Source: Rhyacichthys aspro (lineage: Eukaryota; Chordata; Actinopteri; Gobiiformes; Rhyacichthyidae). From it: a DNA stretch of 64,000 nucleotides. A program made the position numbers and the translations under genes. The notes below the pieces were generated by a model that saw only the letters and a list, made by a program, of their open reading frames with translations, was not told where the DNA came from and did no database searches. Position 1 is the first letter of the stretch. The number at the start of each line of letters is the position of its first letter. The stretch is from NCBI GenBank assembly GCA_036850595.1, contig CM072156.1, positions 2,298,030 through 2,362,029 of the forward strand, written 5' to 3'. Positions 12,859 through 23,000 of the stretch are shown here, in pieces.

Positions 12859-13300
12859 TCCTCCTCCAGCGCCGTTACAAACACATTCCACCCGCTCTCT
12901 GTCTTTCCCCGACATTTTACTTTCTTTTTTCTAAACGGAGCGACTCTGCGACGCGCTCCTTTGCACTGGGACAGGGGAGACGTTTATTCTCTTGGTTTTA
13001 AGTTTTCAGATCAAGTCAAGCCATGTTTTTCTGTTACATTCACTCATGCAGCTTTAGACTTTTACCTTTTACTCCACGATTCAACTATTTAAGATTGTTT
13101 TATTTATTATTACTGCAGTTATTTAAACAAGAATGGAGATGAGTTTAACAAAGACCGAACCAAGGCCTGTTACTGTTTTTGTTTTTTTTTCTTTTGCAGT
13201 TGGTTTAGCCTTAAATACCAAGGGCTACCATTATCAGGACTGAAGATATGTAATAGAAAACCAGCTTTAAAGACTCACAAATGCCTTTGTAAAGACTTTG

Positions 13301-13306
13301 AATAAA
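13301..13306 (+). terminator. mthfd2 polyadenylation signal
   Basis: AATAAA about 440 bp after the stop codon, followed within 30 bp by a T/G-rich stretch (TGGTGTTCATGTGTGTTC). This gives a 3' UTR of about 470 nt. Confidence 0.7.
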
Positions 13307-13329
13307 TATTACAGTATCTTCTCAAACTG

Positions 13330-14300
13330 GTGTTCATGTGTGTTCATTTAAAACAGTTAAACTGGAAATTAGGTGCTTTATTTATTGAAAAAGTAGGACA
13401 TTTTATAGACTTTTTATATGATTTAAGCTTCATGTCTGAACAAATTAGAACGTTTTTGCAGCTCCTATTTTATCTTGACTGTTGTATTGATTTATATCAT
13501 TTTAAACATATTGAGGGATTATATCTTTTCACTTATGAACCGCTTTGCAGAAAATAAGAGTGATTCTTAAAGAAGACAAATATTTTTTTTCAAATATTTT
13601 TTTTTAAACTGTGTGGTTTTGATCAAATGTAACTTACCCCTGGAGCAGTTTTGGACATTCAGCTCTAATTAACTTTAATTTCAACATCAGATCAGTATTA
13701 TTTATTAAAGTGTTTACTGCATTGAAATGTAATGTTCTTTTCACGATATGTATATTTCTTATGTTTTTTTTTAACATGTTTATTGGATTTAGCATCATTT
13801 CCATCAAACAGACAAAACACAAAAAGAAATGAGAACAAAACAGACCATGATTTCAAATTAGCCTTAGTCATTAAATTTAGGAAACATGGCCTAGTTCAAA
13901 AATGTATCTTATTTTGTAAAAAAAAATAAAATAATAAAAAAAAAAAAAATAATAATAAAGTTGGGTCATACATTTGGCTCCTGTCACACGTCACAAAAAT
14001 TCTCAAATAATACTTAATAAGAATGTTTTGTAGTAAATAAAAATTTTGTTACAATTATTTTGCTGCACTGAAAAAAAAAAAAAAAAACATCTATTGGAAT
14101 GTGGAAGAAATTTAATTGATAAACTCAGATTTTCATCCAAACAATAGAGAATTGTTTACACACATTTTTTTAATTCTTTAAATTCAAAATTGTTATACTT
14201 TCCACATTTGATTAAAAAAAAAAAACGTTGTACAGTAATAAACTAATTATGAAGAAAAGTTAAAAGTCGCTGGACAACAGGAATTGGAACTGAAAAACCG
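13330..14300. other. mthfd2-arl6ip4 intergenic spacer
   Basis: Very AT-rich, with A-runs near 13918-13960, 14069-14087 and 14214-14225. No convincing ORF or transposon was recognised. GC content rises just before arl6ip4 (about 14300-14430, TTTCCGGCGGACGG), where its promoter/5' UTR must be. Confidence 0.6.
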
Positions 14301-14429
14301 GAAAGACGTGTTTCCGGCGGACGGATTGAGAGACGGACCTAAACAACAGTGAACGGAAGCAGCGGGAGGTGTTTGTTTCTTTGTGAATTTAAACTAAATT
14401 ATTTCAGATATTTGAGAATATTTTTGGAA

Positions 14430-15837
14430 ATGGAGCGGAGCAGGTCAAAGGTCAGAGTGGACAAAGACAAAAAACACGAGAAGAAGAAAAAACGGAAACG
14501 GTCTTCATCTTCTTCCTCATCTTCATCATCCTCCAGCAGCACGAGCGCGTCCACACGAGCCCCGCACAAGTCCAGAGGTTAGTCCTGACAAGTCCAGAGT
14601 CCAGACAAGACCAGAGGTTAGTCCTGACAAGTCCAGAGGTTAGTCCTGACAAGTCCAGAGTCCAGACAAGTCCAGAGGTTAGTCCTGACAAGTCCAGAGG
14701 TTAGTCCAGAGGTTAGTCCTGACAAGTCCGGAGGTTAGTCCAGATGTTAGTCCTGACAAGTCCAGCTGCATACTCTAATATAATATTTTTATATTCTAAT
14801 TTTCCTCTTTTCTCTCAGACAGAAAAGAACGTAGGAAGAAACGAAGGAGAAGTTCTTCATCTTCCTCCACATCCTCCTCGTCTTCCTCCAGCTCTTCCTC
14901 CTCCTCTTCGTCGAGCGAGGAGGAGGTGAAGAAGAAGAAGAAAAGGAAAGGGAAGGACAAGAAGAAAAAGAAGAAGAGCAAAAAGAAGAAGGCCAAGCTG
15001 AAGAAAGAACGTAAAAAGGAGAAGAAGAAGGAGAAGTTAAAGCTGAAAGAGTCGTCTTTGGGCAGTGGTCCTTCGGCTCAGAGCGGACCCTCGTTCCTGG
15101 AGGTTTGGCAGAGCGAGGACAACACCGCGGAGTTCGGACCTGGTCAGACTTTATCCTGAGCCTCAGTAAACTCCACACTTCTGTCGCTTTGGTTTTTCCT
15201 GCTCATCTCTGTTTTCTCTGTTTTTTCTGCAGCGATGACAGACGAGCAGAAGGCCAGACTCTCCACGAAGAGACCCATGACCAAAGAGGAGTACGAGGCC
15301 CGACAGAGCGTGATCCGCAAAGTCCTGGACCCTGAGACCGGACGCACCAGGTACAGCTACAGTTCACACAGACCACAGTAAATGTTCTACTAAAGGAGCT
15401 GTAGTTCCCTAATCATTTAATATTTGTTATTCCGAGGTTTTTCTTTTAAAATATGAGCATTTTTTGGATTGTTGGGAGGTAGTTTGTTCCTTTTCTCATC
15501 GCTGTGATAAAAAGCCTTGAGTATTTCTTTTTGCATCTTTAAAAACTCCTCAGATTCATTGATGTATTACTCTTAACCCTAAATCTAACTTTCGGTTTAT
15601 CAACTCCTGTCTTTTCCTGTTGTTTTTTGCAGATTGGTGAGAGGAGAAGGTGAGATCATTGAGGAAATCGTGAGTCGAGATAGACACAAAGAGATCAACA
15701 AGGTACAAGTCCCATCTGTCACTGAATTATTTCACAAAACACTTTTATTTATTTGAAACTGACGTGAAGCGGTCTTACAGCAGGCCACGGCGGGAGACGG
15801 AAACGCCTTCCAAAGAAAACTGGGGATGAACCGATAG
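14430..15837 (+). CDS. arl6ip4: ADP-ribosylation factor-like 6-interacting protein 4 (SRp25-like)
   Basis: ARL6IP4 is a nuclear/speckle protein linked to splicing regulation and to ARL6 binding. Coding exons: 14430-14577, 14819-15142, 15233-15350, 15633-15702, 15781-15837; GT-AG with agreeing phases, 238 aa. Residues 1-24 are Lys/Arg-rich (MERSRSKVRVDKDKKHEKKK), followed by a poly-Ser run. A second RRKKRRR plus long Ser run follows D50, then a Lys-rich block around 85-125. The conserved C-terminal domain (about 158-238) reads TDEQKARLSTKRPMTKEEYE, then RQSVIRKVLDPETGRTR, GEGEIIEEIVSRDRHKEINK and a short tail GNAFQRKLGMNR; this domain identifies the family. Intron 1 is a minisatellite that duplicates its own 5' splice site. 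Tail-to-tail with pitpnm2. Confidence 0.95.
14578..14763 (+). repeat. Minisatellite duplicating the arl6ip4 exon 1 splice donor
   Basis: Units of about 22 bp (GACAAGTCCAGAGGTTAGTC and variants) begin at the exon 1/intron 1 junction, where the exon ends CACAAGTCCAGAG and the intron begins GTTAGT. The junction sequence AGAG/GTTAGTCC is repeated about six times. The first codon after the authentic junction, if read through, is GGT followed by TAG, so downstream donors would give a stop. Confidence 0.92.
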
Positions 15838-16058
15838 AAGACGAGGACCTGAACTGGATTTGTTTTTAATCAAAACGTAAAAGAAATGGATGGATTAAGT
15901 AATGACATAGGCTTGTTTTTGGTAAATATATAAAAAAGATGGAGGAAAACTGACTTCTCATAAAAGAGGCAGCAAGTAAAAAGCTTGTACATTCAATGTT
16001 TACACAAAATCGTATTGTATCTCTGTGGGTTTTCTTTCTTTTTTTTAGCATTTTTGTG

Positions 16059-16064
16059 AATAAA
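16059..16064 (+). terminator. arl6ip4 polyadenylation signal
   Basis: AATAAA about 220 bp after the TAG stop, following a T-rich stretch. It is the first canonical signal downstream. Confidence 0.65.
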
Positions 16065-16814
16065 TACAGTTAAATTCAGAATACAGTTTTCCAGTGTCCC
16101 ATTAACATATTATACTTCTTTTGTTAAATCTGTTTACTTTAAAATTAAACCCCTCTCTTCAGAAAATGTGTTTTTGTTCTGATTTACAGGTAGAGTTTTG
16201 TGTGGGACCCTGTAAAAATGGACTCTGCTGCTTATGTCCAACAGAAACATTAAAACAGAACAGACCAAGCTGATTTTGTGTTTTATATATTCTTTATACA
16301 CTGTACATAAAAACACAACAGAATGGATAAAATGAACTTATCCAATACCTCCCAGATCCACAGCCTGTGCAACAAAAAGACTCTCCACAGATTTGAACAT
16401 GAAATACAGCCTGTGACTGAGCTTAATTTACTCTGAGCACTTTCTTTAAATATGGCCTTTTTTTTCTTTAGAGTTAAGTGTGAGCAGCGTCCACTCTTCA
16501 CAATAAAAGACCAGCGTAAGGCAGAGAAAAGGGAAGAGTAAGGCCTCTGAACGAGAACGTGAGCCGCCTGGACTTTAACAGTTTACATTCGAGAAATAAA
16601 TCCAGGCAAAAACAAGAGTGTGTCACATCGACTCCAGATATGTTTGTCCCTGTTTTAGTGAAATTTAAACGGACAAATGGCCAAATTGGGAAAATGCAGT
16701 TTGAGAAATAAGAACCTTTTCTTTAAAGCAGCAGTGTCCAAACCAGAAAATCCTAAAGATATATTTGTAAGTTGTGTCATCAGGATAAGCCTGAGAAATG
16801 TGTTTAATATAAGT

Positions 16815-17470
16815 CAGGGGTGTCCATCTCTTTTAGTTCAGGGGCCACATACAGTCCCGTAAAATAACATAATAACCTGTAAATAACTCAATTTTCCCTT
16901 TGTTTTAGTGCAAAGAAGTACAATTACATAATAATGTCAGTGTTTATATCAATTGCTAAAAAGGCTAATGTTTTCACAAACTCATCCTCACAATATGGCT
17001 TTGATGCTAATGCTAATAACATAGCTAACCTTCACAGCTCCAGGTAAAAACAGACCTGCTACAGTTCATTTATCGTCTTTCTTCTCAGTTTTCCTTGTTT
17101 TATTTTTAAATAAAGTTTTAAAGTGGAGCTGAATATTATATTCGGGTCGTTTTTGGGCCCTGGGCCGTATGTTTGATGCCTCAACACAGAGTCATCCTGC
17201 TTTCACTGATGTTGAGATGGAAAAAGCACAAAGACAGCTCAATATGACGCTATAAAACAAAGGGAGACGATTTTTATTTGATATCATTTGAAGTGAGAAG
17301 GTGCTGCCAACCCCTTTTTGTAGGAAATAATAAAAACTCTTTGATGAAAAGCTGTTTTTCCTTTAGACATGATCCAATCTCACACATTGATTTTGCAAAC
17401 TTTAACACAAGATACACCTGATCTCTAGTTTTGTGGCCCTGAATTTAAAAGGTTTGGACACCCATCCACA
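16815..17470. mobile_element. hAT-like nonautonomous element
   Basis: Left end CAGGGGTGTCCATCTCTTTT followed by AGGGGCCACATA. The right end GTGGCCCTGAATTTAAAAGG followed by TTTGGACACCC is its inverted counterpart. An internal GGGCCCTGGGCCGTATGTTT at about 17155 may mark a second, nested copy. No transposase. Lies in the convergent region between arl6ip4 and pitpnm2. Confidence 0.6.
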
Positions 17471-17699
17471 TTTCTAACATTTAAATTCAACAATTCAGTT
17501 TGACAGAGGCCTCTCCCTTTGATTTAAAAACCTCAGAGAAAAGCTTTGTCTAAAATAGCTTCACAAAACATTTTAAAGCCACATTAAGGTTCATCCAGAG
17601 CTGCTGTATAAAGTTGAAAAGGGAAACTGGGAAGAAAAAATGTGAAAAAAGCTGATCATTTGGGATAAGTTTTCTGTCCTGTTCATTAATATCCACAAG

Positions 17700-20003
17700 T
17701 CTCTGCGGTTTATTTGTTTATATATTTGACTATTGTCTGATTTTCCTCTGAATAATATGTGCCTTTAGAAACTGATTGTCGGTGGAAGTATATTGCACGT
17801 TTGCCCTCACGACACGCCAGGCCAGGGTTGGGCCGGTTCCACTGGAGCGGGTCGGGTCTGTCCTAAAGGGGTCTGAAGTTCTCTTTGGGAAGGCTTTGGT
17901 TCCGTCAGACACTTTCCAAAAGGTACAACTGTGGATTGGACGATAGATAAAAACAAGAAGTGAAGGAAAAACAAAAAAAAAGGATATGATTTTCAAATGA
18001 AGCGTGTCTTGTTTTTGTGATTAACTCATAGTTCAAGATAAAATTTGATAAATATTGTACTTTTTTTTTTTTTTTAGAAACAAAGCTAAAGATTACAATA
18101 GCCCCTTGTTTTAAATTTCAATGCAAAGTTTAAGTGTCAAAAATTGGGGCTTGAGAGAAGTTAAACCTGGGTTTGACTCATTATTTGGGTCAGTTTTGTC
18201 CATGTTATGTCCCTCTACTCCTGCTTTCATTTCATTTCAATTTCTCTTTGCCTTTTAAAATGATTGTTCAATCAGAGCCTTAAATCAAACCAAATAAAAA
18301 TATCAAAAAAGGGTTGGTTTAGTCTTTGTTTAGTACAGATTTGATGAGTGGAACTTAGTCCAGAGCCTTGTATTTCTCTAAACTTTATGTCAACAACAGT
18401 AGCATTAATATATTGTTATTGTAATATTCAAAATAGTTTCTTGATACTGTGCATCCCTCAAATATTAAAGCAATAAAAACCTTTGGAGTCTTTTTAATAA
18501 AACAGACTGGACTGACTGCTTTTAATCGATCTGTCCCAGAGTTCAGTAGGAAGTGCCTCTGAGGTTCTTCTGGAGAATTCACATTTAAATGAACCACACT
18601 TAGAGTTTTAACTCCACCTAACGCTGCGTGGACACAGCCTAAATCTTCATTCAAATGATTCATTCAGGATCTAAAACTCTGTCGGAGCAGCTCAGACGAG
18701 AAAATAGAGAGAAACTTTAAAATGAAGGTAAAAGAATATGTGAAGTATATTCTGTACGGATACGACAACACCAGAGATATACACTTTCTTAGGGAAGTGG
18801 GTCCTGAACCCCTCACATTCCAAACTATTTCTATGTATTTCATGTTTAGTGCAGCTACTGTTGCTGACCCGACCTGTTGCTCCAGTGGAAAACAAAGCCA
18901 TTGGTCCATCGCGTTCTTCTCTGACATAACTTAAACATAACATCATAACAGCATAAAATAAGCTCTAACTTTTCCACAGCATTTTCACTTTTATACACCA
19001 TTTACAATCTCTTAAACAGAGAGAGATAATAATAATAATAATAACCTTAATAATTCACCTACAGGAGGATTATCTATGAGCACATTCAACGCTTCATTTA
19101 CAGCACAAGGAAAAGAAACAAGCCTCAGCGCGTTTGTTTTCCCTTAATATTCAAAATAGATCATAAGAAACATACTTTATGACACAAAAGAGCATGAGGA
19201 AATAATAAAAATACAGAGAGCTGTCCGTTTTTGGCGTAAAAGACAATGTTGCTAACACGTTTTGTTCACAAAAATCAATACGGTTTTTAAAATATCTATT
19301 AAATAGCAATAATTATGGTAAATCCTGAAGGAGGCGGGGTCCACCTCCGGAGTTAAGAAGACACTTGAGGCCGGTCTGAGTGGGACCAGCTGCTAGATCT
19401 GTATTTAACATCTATGTACAGGCCTGGTTAAGGCAGTCTCCTTCTGTTACAGCATATCGTCTGGTACACGGTTTACTTTGGCACAGAAACGAGTATCTCC
19501 TCAGGATAAAGCCGGTTAAAACGAACGGAGAAGAGGTTAAAGGGTGGTCTCCCGGGTTCGAGGGCGTTTCTTCGAGGTCTGAGGGAAGAACTGGAAACGA
19601 GCCCAACTGGAATCGCACACATTTGGCATTTTAATAACAACACTTACAGGAAAAATACGTCATCGTTTTGGCTTCAGCGGCTCCAGTTTCAGCCGGTTTT
19701 CAGTGCTGCTCTCAGACTCAAACATCCCAAATTGTCTCGTAAAAAGGAGATAAAAGGATTAAACGCAGTCAGAGGGATTGTTGTGCTTGCTTTAGCCACA
19801 CTCCAACACGTCATTTGTGCACCCACGCTGTCGTTGAACGTATAATTACTGAAATGTTGCTGTAATTATGCTTCGCGGCGCCTCCATATGAAAATAAAAA
19901 CAGCTAAACAGTCTGGAGAAAGTAAAAGTTCCCTGTTTAAGTTTAAAGCACCGATGTTTCCACTGATCTTCTCCTTCAGGTGCAGACGGTCCCAGGTCTA
20001 GCG
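17700..20003 (-). other. Probable pitpnm2 3' UTR and downstream region
   Basis: No ORF with family resemblance lies between the pitpnm2 stop (20004) and arl6ip4. On the minus strand candidate AATAAA signals are at 17714-17709 and 17278-17273. The UTR end cannot be fixed from sequence alone. A short AAT triplet run is at about 19028-19043. The rest looks unique. Confidence 0.35.
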
Positions 20004-23000
20004 TCATTTGGGGCTGAACAGACCCGACTCGGCCTTGGTGCTGGCGGTGCGGCCCCAGCAGCTGGCCGTGATGCTCATGCTGCGCTGGGCCGCCCCCTGG
20101 CTGTAGGCGTGGGCCCGCTCGCTGTCCGACTGGCTCTGGGTGCGCTCGGGACGGCTGTGGACGTGGTGGACGCCCCCGCTGCCGGACGTGGGGGAGCTGG
20201 GGGCCGGCTGCGACGAGATGGTCCGCAGGAGGTGGTTACGTTTCCTCAGGAACTCGCTGTTGGCCCCGAGGCCGAAGCTGCCCTTTCGCAGGACCATCCG
20301 GGCGGTGCTGGACTTGGCGGGACGGGAGCGGTGGGTGTACTCCAGCTGGGACAGGTGAGCCGCGTAGCCCTCGGTGATGAACTGGGACCAGACACAAGAC
20401 GTGAGTTAAGTTTGGAACGAGTGATCTTTGAGTAAAAAGTGATTCAGAAAACATAAAGAAACACAAGGTTCTGGACTGTTCTGAGGCTCAGGTTTCGGAC
20501 ACACCTCTGTTTGGGTAAATACCTGACACTGGTGCTGCATCTTCTTGGACGGTCGGCCCACGATGTAGATCTGAGACGGAGGGAGGCCGATGGAGGTGTA
20601 GACCGAGATGTCTTTGGTTGAGCCATAACCGGCGAAAATCTTCATGTGAGTCTGGAACCGGGCAGAAGGTCGTTAGTGGATTTAATTTAGAAACTGATTT
20701 GTTTTGTATGTTTGTGTCTTTAATGTGAACCTATGTGTGTTTTTGTTTATTATTGTTGTTGAACATATTGTTGTTCAGTTGGTTGTAATGATCTGGTTTG
20801 TTCTGTTTATGTTTGTGTTGAACTGTCCATGTTCTGTGTTCAACTCCAAGGCCAGGAGACTGAAGATGAAAAACAGACTTTTGGTCAATGTTAATTCTGA
20901 CAGAACATTTTAATTCATTCATTATTCATTCAGTCATAATTTAGTCTAATCCGTATTCATTTTAGTCTAGTTTTATTCGACTATATCTACAATAGATTTA
21001 GTAACTAAAATATAAACGGTAATACATTTTCAGTGTTTTTTCTTCTTAATTTATCTCTGAATGAAATTAAACTACTCTAACCTGTTACGGCTGGAGTTGA
21101 TCTGAATGTGCAACACACACAGATTTAACTGGAGTTATTCCAAACACAAATATATCTTCATTTAAAATAGTTTAAATAAAAGAGCATCTCAATAATAAGT
21201 TTTTATTTGTTGATGCATTTAGTCCGAGTTTTCATTCTCATTAATTACTTTTTATTTAGTTTTTGTTTCGTTTTCAGTCGCAAAAATATGTTGTTGACAA
21301 AAACTGTGACGAATTATTAATCAACAAAATAAAGACTGCTTTTGACTAACTCAGGTTTTAACTCAGGTTTTAACTCAGGTTTTAACTCAGGTTTTAACTC
21401 AGGTTTTAACTCAGGTTTTAACTCAGGTTTTAACTCAGGTTTTAACTCAGGTTTAATTGTGTTTTATAAAGTAGCGTTGTCCCTTTCTAATAAACTTCTC
21501 TAAAGTGAAGAGCTCACCTCAGTCAGGGCCTTGAGGAAGTTGGCCTTGTGTCTGAGCGGGTCGTGGACGAGTCCGTCACAGAACGACACGATGCCGTGAG
21601 GGAAGTTGTGCTGAGACAACCAGGCCACCACCCTCTGCTTCTGCATGTCGGGACGTCCCGTCACATAGATGATCATGTAGCCCAGGTCCTGCCAGTGCCT
21701 GCAGCCACAGAACACAGAGATGAGCCTGGATCAGAACAGTCCGGGTCCAAAAACACGTCCACGATCGGGTCAGTGAGGAAAATGGCTCCAAAGTGTCCCG
21801 GGATAGTCCAGATTTAACCGGGACAGTCCTGATTTAACCGGGATAGTCCTGATTTAACCGGGATAGTCCTGATTTAACTGGGATAGTCCAGATTTAACTG
21901 GGATAGTCCTGATTTAACCGGGATAGTCCAGATTTAACTGGGATAGTCCTGATTTAACCGGGACAGTCCTGATTTAATCAAGAAAGTCCAGATTTAATTG
22001 GAACAGTCCAGATTTAACCGGGACAGTCCTGATTTAACCGGGATAGTCCTGATTTAACCGGGATAGTCCTGATTTAACTGGGATAGTCCTGATTTAACCG
22101 GGATAGTCCAGATTTAACCGGGACAGTCCTGATTTAACCGGGATAGTCCAGATTTAACCGGGATAGTCCTGATTTAACTGGGACAGTCCTGATTTAATCA
22201 AGAAAGTCCAGATTTAATTGGAACAGTCCTGATTTAACCGGGACAGTCCTGATTTAACCGGAATAGTCCTGATTTAAGCCCCTGTCCCGTGTCCCGGTGG
22301 ATATCTATTAAAACAGTAAAATATCCTGACTTTACCCTCGTCTTGTCCCAAACGTCCTGATTTTTTACCCAGTCGTAAAACCAATCCAGTGCATTGTGCT
22401 CTAAACTCATTTGTTTGTCGACTGTCTGTATGTCAATCACTGTGTTACCACGGCAACGGCAGTATTAACCAATAGAAAAAGACCAACAGTGTTCCTCAGG
22501 TCTGTAGCTCAATAATGATTGGTACCATTACATTAAACTTATTACTGAAGTGAAAGTATTAATGTACTTGTTTTTAAATGTACTTTAAAGTATAAAAGTA
22601 TTTGACTCAGCTTTAACAACTAATCAATATAAAATAGAACTACTTTATTAATAAAAAAGGAAGCTTGGATAACAATTTAGAACTCATTAAGGTGAAGATG
22701 AGCTGTATGTGTGTTTAATGGTTCGACAGATCACAGAGAGATGCCAGAAAACACAACAGAGACGAGTCTGGATCAGAACAGTCCGGGTCCTGGTCCAGGT
22801 CCAGGTCCTGGTCCAGGTCCGGGTCCAGGTCCAGAAACACGTACCTGACCACGTCCACGGCCCCTGCCCTCACTTTGGGGTCGCTGCCCATGATGGACAC
22901 ACTGGCAGCGAATGAGCCGTCGATGCTGAACACAACAAACTCTGTCCCGCGAGGAACAACCGTCAGGTAACTGTCTGCGAAGGTGTGGTCCCCCCTGAAG

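Noticed and set aside
14789..15178. 129-codon Ser/Pro-rich and 66-codon Phe-rich minus-strand frames
   Set aside because: Antisense of the arl6ip4 Lys/Ser-rich exon 2.
19980..20435. 151-codon plus-strand Gly/Ala-rich frame
   Set aside because: Antisense shadow of the GC-rich last coding exon of pitpnm2.
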